A stretch of 64,000 nucleotides of DNA, taken from Hymenobacter daecheongensis DSM 21074 (GTDB lineage Bacteria; Bacteroidota; Bacteroidia; Cytophagales; Hymenobacteraceae). The stretch spans positions 62,001-126,000 of the forward strand of contig NZ_FQYN01000010.1 of the NCBI RefSeq assembly GCF_900141805.1, read 5' to 3'. The notes beneath the pieces were generated by a model that saw nothing but the letters and a program-made list of their open reading frames with translations, was not told the DNA's origin and searched no databases. Numbering within the stretch: the stretch's first letter is position 1; each line of letters starts with the position of its first letter. Shown in pieces: positions 17,592 through 26,193 of the stretch. A program made the position numbers and the translations under genes.

Positions 17592-17625
17592 AAAAAGGCC
17601 CGAAGCAAGCTGCTTCGGGCCTTTT
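17592..17625 (-). terminator. terminator downstream of dnaK
   Basis: Stem AAAAGGCCCGAAGC / GCTTCGGGCCTTTT with a 6-nt loop; T-runs on both strands, so it can stop both dnaK and the convergent gene. Confidence 0.88.
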
Positions 17626-17642
17626 CACTGAACGACTCAGAA

Positions 17643-19583
17643 TTACTTCTTACCGTCTACTTCTTCGTAGTCTACGTCCGTCACGTTGTCGTGCGGGGCG
17701 CCTTGCTGGCCGTTGCCTTGCGCCTGGCCGTCGCCGCCAGGGTAGCCCTGGGGCTGGGGCTCGCCGCCGCCCTGGGTGGCGTTGTACATTTCGGTCGAGG
17801 CCGCTTCCCAGGCCGCGTTGATGGCCGCCATGGCGGTATCAATCTGGCTGATGTCCTTGCTCTCGTGGGCCTTCTTGAGGTCGGCCAGGGCGTTTTCCAC
17901 GGCCGTCTTGTTGCCGGCGCTCAGCTTGTCGCCGTACTCTTTCAGTTGCTTCTCGGTCTGGAAAATCATCGAGTCGGCGGCGTTTACCTTGCCGATGCGC
18001 TCCGTCTCGGCTTTGTCCGATTCGGCGTTGGCGGCAGCTTCCTGGCGCATGCGCTCAATGTCGGCGTCGGTCAGGCCCGAGGAGGCTTCGATGCGGATCT
18101 TCTGCTCCTTGCCGGTGCCCTTGTCCTTGGCCGATACGTGCAGGATGCCGTTGGCGTCGATGTCGAAGGTTACTTCGATCTGCGGGACGCCGCGGGGGGC
18201 CGGCGGAATCGAGTCGAGGTGGAAGCGGCCGATGGTGCGGTTCTGCGAAGCCAGCGGACGCTCGCCCTGCAGCACGTGAATCTCAACCGAAGGCTGCGAA
18301 TCCGAAGCCGTGGAGAAGGTTTCCGATTTCTTGGTCGGAATCGTGGTGTTGCTCTCGATGAGCTTGGTCATCACGCCGCCCATCGTTTCGATGCCCAGGC
18401 TCAGCGGGGTCACGTCGAGCAGGAGCACGTCCTTCACTTCGCCGGTGAGCACCCCACCCTGGATGGCGGCCCCGATGGCTACCACTTCGTCGGGGTTCAC
18501 GCCTTTCGAGGGCTTCTTGCCGAAGAATTTCTCCACTTCCTCCTGAATGCGAGGAATGCGGGTCGAGCCACCTACCAGAATCACTTCGTCGATGTCGGAA
18601 GTGCTCAGGCCGGCGTCCTGGAGGGCCTTTTTGCAGGGGTCCATCGAGCGGCGCACCAGCGAGTCGGCGAGCTGCTCAAACTTGGCGCGGCTCAGCTTCA
18701 CCACCAGATGCTTGGGACCCGAGGCCGTCGCGGTGATGTAGGGCAGGTTAATTTCGGTTTCGGTCGAGCTGGACAGCTCCACTTTGGCCTTTTCGGCGGC
18801 TTCCTTCAGGCGCTGCAGAGCCATCGGGTCTTTGCGAAGGTCGAGCCCTTCGTTTTCGCTGCTGAACTGGTCGGCCAGGAAGTTGATGATGACCTGGTCG
18901 AAGTCGTCGCCGCCGAGGTGGGTGTCGCCGTTGGTGCTCAGCACCTCGAACACGCCGTCGCCCAGCTCCAGGATGGAGATGTCGAAGGTACCGCCGCCGA
19001 GGTCATACACGGCAATCTTCTGGTCCTTGTGCTTCTTGTCGAGGCCGTAGGCCAGGGCCGCGGCGGTGGGCTCGTTGATGATGCGCTTCACGTCGAGGCC
19101 GGCAATGGCGCCGGCTTCCTTGGTGGCCTGGCGCTGGGCGTCGTTGAAGTAGGCGGGCACCGTGATAACGGCTTCGGTTACAGGCTGGCCCAGGTAGTCT
19201 TCGGCGGTCTGCTTCATCTTCTGGAGCACCATGGCCGAAATTTCCTGGGGCGTGTACTGCCGGTCGCCGATCTGCACGGCCACCGTGTTGTTGGAGCCGC
19301 TCACCAGCTTGTACGATACGTGCTTCGACTCCTCGGTTACTTCGCCGAAGCCGCGGCCCATGAAGCGCTTGATGGATTGCAGCGTGTTCTGCGGGTTGGT
19401 AATGGCCTGACGCTTGGCGGGGTCACCGACCTTCCGCTCGCCTTTGCCACCGTCCAGGAAAGCCACAATCGACGGAGTCGTGCGGCGGCCTTCGCTGTTT
19501 GGAATCACCACCGGCTCGTTGCCTTCCATAACGGCTACGCACGAGTTGGTGGTGCCGAGGTCAATACCGATTATCTTTCCCAT
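17643..19583 (-). CDS. dnaK: chaperone DnaK (Hsp70)
   Basis: Full-length Hsp70, 646 aa. The ATPase domain has [16 protein letters not shown], the [13 protein letters not shown] signature, and [14 protein letters not shown]; the third signature is [17 protein letters not shown]. The substrate-binding beta domain ([17 protein letters not shown]) and a Gly/Gln-rich tail ending [11 protein letters not shown] follow. grpE and dnaJ are not adjacent, so this dnaK stands alone. Confidence 0.98.
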   Translation of the reverse strand: MGKIIGIDLGTTNSCVAVMEGNEPVVIPNSEGRRTTPSIVAFLDGGKGERKVGDPAKRQAITNPQNTLQSIKRFMGRGFGEVTEESKHVSYKLVSGSNNTVAVQIGDRQYTPQEISAMVLQKMKQTAEDYLGQPVTEAVITVPAYFNDAQRQATKEAGAIAGLDVKRIINEPTAAALAYGLDKKHKDQKIAVYDLGGGTFDISILELGDGVFEVLSTNGDTHLGGDDFDQVIINFLADQFSSENEGLDLRKDPMALQRLKEAAEKAKVELSSSTETEINLPYITATASGPKHLVVKLSRAKFEQLADSLVRRSMDPCKKALQDAGLSTSDIDEVILVGGSTRIPRIQEEVEKFFGKKPSKGVNPDEVVAIGAAIQGGVLTGEVKDVLLLDVTPLSLGIETMGGVMTKLIESNTTIPTKKSETFSTASDSQPSVEIHVLQGERPLASQNRTIGRFHLDSIPPAPRGVPQIEVTFDIDANGILHVSAKDKGTGKEQKIRIEASSGLTDADIERMRQEAAANAESDKAETERIGKVNAADSMIFQTEKQLKEYGDKLSAGNKTAVENALADLKKAHESKDISQIDTAMAAINAAWEAASTEMYNATQGGGEPQPQGYPGGDGQAQGNGQQGAPHDNVTDVDYEEVDGKK

Positions 19584-20178
19584 GGGAATGGTTGGTGTTT
19601 ATAGGATGTGAAATGTCAGTTCAAAGGTGCGAATCACTCGCGCCGGACTGGTTACAAGACGCGTACCAGCCCGGTTTTGGCCGCTTTTCCGTGACAGATT
19701 GTCATTTCTGGCGCTGGGGTTTACCGGTTTCGTGCCGGAGTGACTTTCGGGGGCCCAGGCCGCTCCGGATTCTCTGCCAGCTGGACAGGAAGCGGGTTTA
19801 GGGCTAAGTCGCGCCTTCGCTCGGCTGGGCCGAGTGACGACTATGCTTGAGCGGCTGTGCCGCGAATCCGGCCGCGCCGTTGCATAACCTTCCCCAACTG
19901 GCGCGGAACTCTTACGGCACATTAGTCACTCGGTGTAGCTGAACGACGGCGGGAACTTGAACCTCTGAGCCTAAAATATCTGCGCAGCTTCGCTTCTGGA
20001 GTCCTTGGACTTGTTGCAAAAAAACCTTCAGGAAACACCATGGTTTTGGTGTGCTTCCCATAGGTTTGTATCTCACATAGCGTAGCTTGCCGAATCTAAC
20101 AGGGCACAGGCTTCGATAACCATGATGATAGGTGCGAGCTTGCGAAAATGTCAAAAACAAGAATAAATAAACAACTTT
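19584..20178. other. intergenic region between dnaK and the AT-rich island
   Basis: About 595 bp with no convincing gene. The first 50 bp carry the dnaK upstream region: TTGAAC at 19624-19619 and TATAAA at 19603-19598 (minus strand) could be a promoter, but not of the usual Bacteroidota form. From about 19.93 kb base composition changes from GC-rich to mixed, then to AT-rich just before the ATPase. This part may hold the decayed left boundary of the island; I could not identify an attachment site. Confidence 0.5.
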
Positions 20179-21410
20179 ATGACAGAGAACTTCATTACGA
20201 GAATATTAATTGAGGACTCCAGAAACATAAAAAATATGGAGATTTCACTTTCTGCTAATACTCGTCAGCATTTGATATTGACCGGGAAGAATGGGAGTGG
20301 AAAAACAAGTCTACTGCTTGAAATCAATAAGTTTTTAGCAAAAATAGAAGATGGAAGTATCCAAAGCTATTCGAGTCAAAAAAAACATCTAGCATATTTT
20401 GAACGAGAACTGTTACATGCTGATATACAACCAGATGAAAAGTTAAGTCATGAAAGAACAATAAGGGGAATTCGAGAATGGCTTTCAGAGTTTGGGGGCA
20501 CTAAAATTGTATTTTCAGGATCTGAAGATGAAATTTTTGATAAAACTAGGAAAGGAGAATTTTTGTTGGCTTTTTTTGATTCTAAAAGACATACAAATTT
20601 GAAAATACCGAAAGGAATTAATAAAATACATTTACAAAAAAATATAATTTGAATGAAAAAGCAAATGCTGATTTTATTCAATATATTGTAAATCTTAAAG
20701 CAGACAGATCATTTGCAAGAGATGATAACGAGAATGATGTTGTTGAAAAAATAGATAAATGGTTTGAAATATTTGAAAACAGGTTGAAACAAATTTTTGA
20801 CATAAATAGTCTTGAATTGCAATTTGACAGAAAGTCATACAATTTTGACATTACTATTGATAAAAAAACTTCATTTAATTTTAACAACTTATCAGATGGA
20901 TATTCGGCTATAATAAGCATTGTCACTGAATTGATTTTAAGGATGGAAGCTCATGAGGTTAAGTCTTACAATCTTGAAGGCATAGTGGTTATAGATGAAA
21001 TCGAGACTCATTTACACGTTGATTTGCAAAAGAAAATTTTGCCATTTTTAACAGATTTCTTTCCAAAGCTTCAATTTATTGTTACCACACATTCTCCTTT
21101 TGTTTTATCATCTTTATCCAATGCAACAATTTGCGATTTAGAAACTAGGACTGTTACAACTGATTTGTCGGGATATTCATATGATGCCTTGATAGAAAGC
21201 TATTTCAGAACTGATAAATATTCTGATGAAATAAAAAGAAAAATTACTGAATTTGACTATTTGACTTCGCTCGAAGAAAAAACAATAGAGCAGTTAGATC
21301 GAATTAGGCAATTGAGAAATTATTTTGCCCATACTCCAAAATATTTATCAAATGAACTTTTGGTTAGGCTGCAGCAGATAGAGCTAAATGAACTGAATTA
21401 CAAAAAATAA
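20179..21410 (+). pseudogene. Septu PtuA-like AAA/SMC-type ATPase, reading frame broken at A7
   Basis: An ATPase of about 411 aa if joined. The first frame (20179-20652) has Walker A GKNGSGKT at residues 36-43. It stops at 20650 shortly after a run of seven A (20636-20642). The -1 frame continues without break from the A-run to 21410 and holds the ABC-like signature LSDGYSA, Walker B GIVVIDEIETHLH and the H-loop TTHSPFVLSS. Joining gives a continuous QKKYNLNEKANADFIQYIVN region. This could be a true frameshift, a homopolymer sequencing error, or a programmed shift on A AAA AAT. GC is far below host. With the HNH gene 6 bp on, it matches the ATPase half of Septu. Confidence 0.75.
20636..20642 (+). 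other. A7 homopolymer at the ATPase frame break
   Basis: In the upstream frame the run reads CAA AAA AAT; slipping back one base gives AAA AAA TAT and enters the downstream ATPase frame. One added A would restore one gene, so it is a candidate slippery or phase-variable site. Confidence 0.75.
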
Positions 21411-21416
21411 TCAAAC

Positions 21417-22085
21417 ATGGTGTATTTTGAAAAATCGCAACCTGCTCCAGCTTGTTTGGCCTTGGAAAAAGTAAAAGCTAATGGTGATTATAAATGTGAC
21501 AATGTTCTTGAAAGGATTAAAGCTGATTTCAAAAATAAATGTTATATATGTGAATGTAAAGAACCTGCGGCAATTAATGTTGAACATTTCATACCTCATG
21601 AAGGAGATAATGATTTGAAATTTGACTGGAATAATTTGTTCTGGTCATGTAGTCATTGTAATAATACAAAGTTGGCAAGATATAAAAATATTCTAAATTG
21701 TACAAATTCATCTCATGATATAGAAAGTAAATTGAAATATATTTTTAAGCCTTTTCCATTTGAAACTGTACAGATAATAGCGTTAGACGATTGTCCTGAA
21801 GCATTAATGACAAGAGATTTGCTTGTAGCTGTATATAATGGAACTACAAGATTAAAGATGATAGAATCGGCTAATCTAAGAAATAAATTATTGGAAGAAA
21901 TAATGGATTTTCAAAGATTTCTTTGTGATTATTTTAAAGATACGAATACGCAAGAAGATAAAAATTATTTTTTAATAAAAATTCGTGGACATATTCATAG
22001 GGGTGCAAATTTTACGGCATTTAAGAGGTGGATTATTTTGGAAAATCAAAAACTGAAAGATGAATTTGAAGAATACTTTGATTGA
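21417..22085 (+). CDS. HNH endonuclease, Septu PtuB-like
   Basis: A 222-aa nuclease. The zinc-bound HNH core is CYIC (42-45), NVEHFIPH (about 54-61) with the general-base His, DWNNLFWSCSHCNNTK with the second CxxC (78-81). The C-terminal half is helical and not assigned. It follows the ATPase stop by 6 bp in the same direction, so the two are an operon. In Septu systems the nuclease cuts nucleic acid on activation by the ATPase; here that is inferred from layout and motif. AT-rich like its partner. Confidence 0.82.
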   Translation: MVYFEKSQPAPACLALEKVKANGDYKCDNVLERIKADFKNKCYICECKEPAAINVEHFIPHEGDNDLKFDWNNLFWSCSHCNNTKLARYKNILNCTNSSHDIESKLKYIFKPFPFETVQIIALDDCPEALMTRDLLVAVYNGTTRLKMIESANLRNKLLEEIMDFQRFLCDYFKDTNTQEDKNYFLIKIRGHIHRGANFTAFKRWIILENQKLKDEFEEYFD

Positions 22086-22260
22086 AAAGTGGCGTCTAGC
22101 AAGCGTTTGGTAGTGGATTCAATGCCTAAAAGGTGATTTACTTTATGTTCAGAGTTGAATTTTATGGTAGCAGGATATCTTTCGTCTACGAAATTTACTT
22201 CTTTGTAAAGCCCGAGAGCATTGTCTGACAAAAAACAAAGCCACCCTTCTCAAACATCAA

Positions 22261-22297
22261 AACGGCCCCCGAATCCAACATGGATTTGGGGGCCGTT
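22261..22297. terminator. hairpin terminator beside the preA fragment
   Basis: AACGGCCCCCGAATCC / GGATTTGGGGGCCGTT with a CAACAT-type loop. It lies just downstream (minus strand) of the preA-like fragment, in the same relative place as the hairpin at 59968 next to the intact preA. Confidence 0.8.
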
Positions 22298-22326
22298 GTC
22301 TTTAAGCGTGGTTGGGATTCGGGACG

Positions 22327-22443
22327 TTACTCCGTTACTTCCTGCGTCACGGTGACTTTCTCAAACTGTCGCGCTTTTCCCGGCAGGGTTTTGTGCTTCT
22401 CCTTGCCCAGGGCCGCGGGCGGATCGGGGACCCAATGGTGGCG
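22327..22443 (-). pseudogene. 3' remnant of a preA (dihydropyrimidine dehydrogenase) gene
   Basis: The minus-strand frame encodes RHHWVPDPPAALGKEKHKTL and then a PGKARQFEKVTVT segment, matching the last 37 residues of the intact PreA at 60020 (HHWVPEPAAALGKEKHKTLP, then GKARQFEKITVTE), with six extra residues before the stop. Nothing of the rest of preA is present; the upstream sequence is unrelated. It keeps its own terminator. It is therefore a fragment left by recombination or insertion, diverged from the copy in this genome. Confidence 0.85.
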
Positions 22444-22556
22444 GCTGGTACGCGTCTGCCGGAAAACTGTTTGGCCGGGGCTTGCGGCGCATACTATGTA
22501 GCCCGGCTTTTTATACCTTTCTGCTCGCTTCAACCCCCTGTCCTGAAATCCGCCGG

Positions 22557-23354
22557 ATGCACAACCTGAGCAAGGAAACCTACCTGGGAACCACCAAACA
22601 CAAGTTTAGCGGCGGGCAGGGCATAGCGGTGATTGAGGCGGAATACGAGCAGAAGGTATCGGAGAGCTGGCATTCGCACCAGAATGCGCACATCACGCTG
22701 TTCCTGAGGGGCGGGACGTTCGAAAAAAGACGGCACGAAACCCACGCCGTGCATCCGGGTTCGGTGCTTTTTTATCACAGCGACGAGCGGCACGTGAATC
22801 AACGCACGCTCTTCCCGTCGAAGAATATCAACGTGGAGTTTGACGAAATCTTTCTGAAAACCCACGGCATTACGGAGGAGCGGCTCCGGCAGGGCGCGGC
22901 CAATCTGGTCAAGACCAAGCTGCTGATGCTGCGGATTTACCACGAGTCGTTGGTGCAGGATGCGTTTTCGGCTGACTCCATCAGGATGCTGCTGGCCGAC
23001 TACGCCGCGGATGAGAACTTCGCCCAGCAGTTTCGGCACAACCCCCAGTGGGTGGGCAGCTTGTTTGAGCTGCTGAATGACTGTTGGGAGGAAAGCCCCA
23101 GCCTGGCGCAGCTCTCCGGCTCGCTGGGTATCAGTCCCGTTTCTATTTCCAAGCATTTCCCCCGGTATTTCGGCTGCACCTACGGCGAGTATATGCGGCG
23201 CCTGAAAATCAGCCGCTCGCTGGAGCTGCTGTCCCGGCCGGCGCTTTCCCTGACGGAGGTGGCCCTGGAGTGCGGTTTCGCCGACCAAAGCCACTTTATC
23301 CGGACGTTTAAAGCGCAAACCCGTTTCCTGCCCAAAGATTTCAGGAAGCTATAA
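22557..23354 (+). CDS. AraC-family transcriptional regulator
   Basis: Cupin-like N-terminal domain (SWHSHQNAHITLFLRGGTFE, HAVHPGSVLFYHSDERH) and a C-terminal double helix-turn-helix (LAQLSGSLGISPVSISKHFP and SLTEVALECGFADQSHFIRTFKA). 265 aa from ATG 22557, which gives the normal N-terminus; an upstream GTG-like start at 22482 would add sequence from the neighbouring remnant. Divergent from nothing obvious; the target may be the CPBP gene 231 bp downstream, but no operator is visible. GC is like the host. Confidence 0.88.
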   Translation: MHNLSKETYLGTTKHKFSGGQGIAVIEAEYEQKVSESWHSHQNAHITLFLRGGTFEKRRHETHAVHPGSVLFYHSDERHVNQRTLFPSKNINVEFDEIFLKTHGITEERLRQGAANLVKTKLLMLRIYHESLVQDAFSADSIRMLLADYAADENFAQQFRHNPQWVGSLFELLNDCWEESPSLAQLSGSLGISPVSISKHFPRYFGCTYGEYMRRLKISRSLELLSRPALSLTEVALECGFADQSHFIRTFKAQTRFLPKDFRKL

Positions 23355-23552
23355 GGGGCCGCGCGGCAGGCGCAAAGACTCCCGAAGCGGGGAGAAGCCA
23401 GGCCCCGCTCCCGGCAGTATGCCGGCCGCCCGACTTTGGGCCGCCGAAGCGGGGGCAGCGCGCGGTCAGGCTCCGGCGTGCTGGTGCGGCGAAAAGTTGG
23501 GTGAGGCTAATTTCATTCTATTTCCGGTTGACGTGGGGTGCCATCTTTGTCA

Positions 23553-23573
23553 CAACAACAACAACAACAACAA
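23553..23573 (+). repeat. (CAA)7 microsatellite
   Basis: Seven CAA units lie 12 bp before the ATG of the CPBP gene, in its leader. If unit number varies it could alter translation of the gene. Confidence 0.9.
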
Positions 23574-23585
23574 AACCGCCCTCCC

Positions 23586-24476
23586 ATGAGCACCGCTTCC
23601 TTCAACCGGAGAATTCTGAACAACGCCGTGGCGCGCATTCTGCTCGGCCTGGTCATTTGCGTTATCGTGTTTGTGCTGGCCCAGCAGCTTACCGCCAAGC
23701 TCTTCGAGGTATTCCCCCTCGACAGGAACTCCCGCAACCTCCTCAAAGGCCTGGTTGCCTCCGCGGCCGTGCTGCTGGCCTACCGCGGCTTCTACGGGCG
23801 CATTGAGCACCGCGCCGTGACGGAACTCTCGCTCCGTGGCCGGGCCGGCACCATCGGCGCGGGGCTGGGGCTGGGTGCGCTGCTGCAGGGCCTGGCCATG
23901 CTGGTTATTGCGCTATTCGGGCAGGTGCAGGTACTGGCCGTGAACCCGGTTGCCAGCCTCATCATCCCCCTGACGGTGGCCTTCTCGGTGGCTATTTTTG
24001 AGGAGGTGCTCATGCGCGGTATTCTGTTCCGCATTGCCGAGGAGAAGCTGGGCAGCTACCTGGCCCTGGCGGTTTCGTCGGTCATCTTCGGGCTGCTGCA
24101 CCTGGTCAATCCGGGCGCCACGCTGCTGTCGGGGCTGTGCGTGGTGGTGGCGGGCGGGGTGTTCGGCCTAGCCTACGTGGCCACCCGCAGCCTGTGGTTT
24201 CCCATTGCCCTGCACTTCGCCTGGAACTTCATGCAGTCGGGCATCTTCGGCGCGGTTACTTCCGGAAACGACAACACCACCAGCCTGCTCACCACCAAGC
24301 TGGCGGGCAGCACGCTGATTACCGGCGGCACCTTCGGCCCGGAGGCCAGCATTCAGACCGTACTGGTGCTGCTGGTTGCGGCCGGACTGCTGCACCGCAA
24401 AGCGCAGAGCCGGCTGGTAGCTCCCCGCTGGAAAAGCAAAGCCGCGCAGCCCAACGACCTGGTAATGGCTCGCTAA
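23586..24476 (+). CDS. CPBP family intramembrane glutamic endopeptidase
   Basis: About eight hydrophobic segments over 296 aa and the three CPBP motifs: EEVLMRG (Glu-Glu-x3-Arg) around residue 139, FGLLHL with the second-motif His, and HFAWNF in motif 3. Acts as an intramembrane protease or scaffold; in bacteria some are linked to bacteriocin immunity, which cannot be judged here. The start 23586 is the ATG after the CAA microsatellite; an earlier reading from 23538 would add a poly-Gln stretch made by the repeat. Confidence 0.85.
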   Translation: MSTASFNRRILNNAVARILLGLVICVIVFVLAQQLTAKLFEVFPLDRNSRNLLKGLVASAAVLLAYRGFYGRIEHRAVTELSLRGRAGTIGAGLGLGALLQGLAMLVIALFGQVQVLAVNPVASLIIPLTVAFSVAIFEEVLMRGILFRIAEEKLGSYLALAVSSVIFGLLHLVNPGATLLSGLCVVVAGGVFGLAYVATRSLWFPIALHFAWNFMQSGIFGAVTSGNDNTTSLLTTKLAGSTLITGGTFGPEASIQTVLVLLVAAGLLHRKAQSRLVAPRWKSKAAQPNDLVMAR

Positions 24477-24863
24477 CGGGGGCTCGGTGAAGCTGGGCCG
24501 CCAGCCCCAGGTGCCACCAGCCGCCCGGCAGGCGGCGCGCCGCCGAAGCACTGCTACGCTTCGGGTGAATGGCAACCCGACGAAGCAGTAGAGCTGCTTG
24601 GGCTCCGCTGCGCCCAGCATGCCGGCCCAAAAGCCTCAACCCGTTTTTTAGGGCTGCGGCCCACCGCCTATGGGGGATAGAATGAAACCTACAAAAGAAA
24701 GGGGTGCGCGACAGCGCAATAATATCAGTCAGTTCGCCCCATTCACGGTTTTTCCACATCATCCGCAAAATGGCCTATCAAAATCAAACGTGCATTCGCT
24801 ACCATTTTAGGTTAATTTCTGGCTTGCAAATGACCGGATAGGGTGCTTTGAGCTACCATTTGG

Positions 24864-24906
24864 CCCTGCTAAACGTCTTAAAACAGCGTTTTGCAGGGCT
24901 TTTTTG
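24864..24906 (+). terminator. terminator near prophage left end
   Basis: GCCCTGC ... GCAGGGC with AAACG/CGTTT inner pairing and a T6 run; it would stop host transcripts entering the prophage. Confidence 0.75.
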
Positions 24907-24908
24907 GG

Positions 24909-24952
24909 TGTTAAATGGGCGGATGGCGGGTGTTTAATGGTTGTTTAATGGG
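24909..24952 (+). repeat. 11-bp-phased repeats at prophage left end
   Basis: TGTTAAATGGG (24909), TGTTTAATGGT (24931) and TGTTTAATGGG (24942) start at exact multiples of 11 bp. The set overlaps the repressor 3' end. Related words stand in inverse orientation at the right end (59814-59846), as expected for transposase-binding sites. Confidence 0.65.
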
Positions 24953-25877
24953 TGGTTGGTTGCTGGAGCTGCTTTTGCATCTGTTGCATTTGGGCCATTA
25001 GCTGCTCGTACATGTCGCGTTGGTCTTCTACGCGCTCTTCGATGCTCTCGACCTTGTTGTATAAGGTGTCGTCTGGGTTGCTTGCGTCTGGGGAGATGTG
25101 TAGCACGAATCGGAATAGTTGTAGGAGGTTCTCTTCTTCGATGTTGTAGGACTGGTGGCGGCGGTTGTCGGAGCGGCAGCGGATGAAGCCGTATTTGGGG
25201 ATGCGGTTCTTAATGCGCTTGAACTGAACGCCGTGGGTGGCGCTGACGACTACGTAGCAGTCCAGATCACGGATGGAGGGCCACTCACTGCGGTCTAGTA
25301 GGACGGCGGCTACGTAGTCGCCGTGCTGGAATTTGGGGGCCATGCTGTCGCCTTCTATTTGCAGCACGATGCCTTGCTTGGGGTTGCCGACCAGCTGGCG
25401 TGGGAGGCTTACTGGGGCCAGCTTTTGGTAGAACTCCTGGGACTGGTAGCCGGTGAGGTAGTTGGCCGCCGCCTTGTAGTTGATGAGAGAGAAGGTAGGG
25501 TTATCGCTGGTGTCCTGGGTGGCTACTAGTATCTCGGTGTGAACCTGTGTTTGTAGAGGTGGATATACATGATTGATTTTAACAACTCGGTTTACCTCTA
25601 CATTTTCCTCTACATCTAGCTCTACATTTTCGGGCAGAATAACGGGGCGGTGACCGAACAGTATGAAGTTAGGATTTATTGAATATGTATTACACGTATC
25701 GTGAACCATCTCAATAGTAACGTAGCGACGGCCCGTTTTGATGTCGTTGAAGCTCTGTGGCTGCATACCTATAGACAAACAGAATGCCTTATAAGAAGCT
25801 GTGAGGCCACTATCCTTTAGCATTTCTACTGCCTCCACCCAATGCTGGCTTATCAGTACTCTCGCTTCTGCGTTCAT
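24945..25877 (-). CDS. phage repressor with S24/LexA-like C-terminal domain
   Basis: The N-terminal 70 residues form a helix-turn-helix domain (LTASYKAFCLSIGMQPQSF, then DIKTGRRYVTIEM). The C-terminal S24 domain has EGDSMAPKFQHGDYVA with the nucleophilic Ser178 and the paired Lys220 (QFKRIKN). No clear Ala-Gly cleavage pair is visible between the domains. Residues 272-306 add a coiled coil and a Gln/Met-rich tail, probably for multimerisation. Leftward and divergent from the early operon, as for Mu c. It should keep the phage silent through the operator at 25893-25940. Confidence 0.9.
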   Translation of the reverse strand: MNAEARVLISQHWVEAVEMLKDSGLTASYKAFCLSIGMQPQSFNDIKTGRRYVTIEMVHDTCNTYSINPNFILFGHRPVILPENVELDVEENVEVNRVVKINHVYPPLQTQVHTEILVATQDTSDNPTFSLINYKAAANYLTGYQSQEFYQKLAPVSLPRQLVGNPKQGIVLQIEGDSMAPKFQHGDYVAAVLLDRSEWPSIRDLDCYVVVSATHGVQFKRIKNRIPKYGFIRCRSDNRRHQSYNIEEENLLQLFRFVLHISPDASNPDDTLYNKVESIEERVEDQRDMYEQLMAQMQQMQKQLQQPTTH

Positions 25878-25892
25878 CCAATCAACTTAGAA

Positions 25893-25940
25893 ATACGCAA
25901 AAAACTTATGTCATAACTTGACAATACGTGTTTTGCGTAT
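25893..25940. promoter_or_regulatory. repressor operator, inverted ATACGCAAAA
   Basis: ATACGCAAAA (25893-25902) and its perfect inverse TTTTGCGTAT (25931-25940) bracket the repressor/early divergent region; the right half overlaps the early promoter -7 element. Confidence 0.75.
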
Positions 25941-25947
25941 ATATTTG
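25918..25947 (+). promoter_or_regulatory. early promoter, Bacteroidota consensus
   Basis: TTG (25918-25920), exactly 19 nt, then TATATTTG (25940-25947). Transcription would begin near 25954, 15 nt before the Ner-like start. Confidence 0.85.
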
Positions 25948-25968
25948 CCGTACTTAAGTGCTGCAAAT

Positions 25969-26193
25969 ATGTATAACACGAACGACATACGCCAAAGAAT
26001 CAAGGGCGAGGCCCGGCGCGGCGACTGGCAAACGGTTGCTGACAAGACGCGCAAGGCACGTAAAACGGTGTACGATATAGTTGCGGGCCGTCGCAATAAT
26101 GACGCTGTGTTGGCAGCATTTGAGCAACTGCTGGATGAGCGGGCAGAACTCCTACACGGAGCAGCCGCACCAGCTGACGAGGCCGGCGAATGA
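25969..26193 (+). CDS. Ner-like small helix-turn-helix regulator
   Basis: 74 aa; the segment DWQTVADKTRKARKTVYDIV looks like a helix-turn-helix. As the first gene of the early operon, overlapping muA by 4 bp, its place matches Mu ner, which turns down early transcription. Start ATG 25969 lies after the promoter, whereas an apparent longer frame begins inside the promoter itself. Confidence 0.7.
   Translation: MYNTNDIRQRIKGEARRGDWQTVADKTRKARKTVYDIVAGRRNNDAVLAAFEQLLDERAELLHGAAAPADEAGE

Noticed and set aside
19912-19975. GAGGTTCAAGTTCCCGCCG on the minus strand looked like a tmRNA or tRNA T-arm, which would mark an island attachment site
   Set aside because: The T-stem has mismatches, no matching 5' acceptor strand or CCA end is found, and no tmRNA body lies upstream.
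20179-22085. Retron (Ec78-like) reading of the ATPase-HNH pair
   Set aside because: No reverse transcriptase gene or msr/msd-like RNA is visible next to it.
22046-22231. A 61-codon minus-strand frame after the HNH gene
   Set aside because: Starts at TTG, overlaps the HNH gene end, and has no recognisable domain; may be a decayed fragment but cannot be supported.
23538-23585. N-terminal poly-Gln extension of the CPBP protein encoded by the CAA repeat
   Set aside because: The repeat lies before the better ATG at 23586; the extension is not needed for any CPBP feature.
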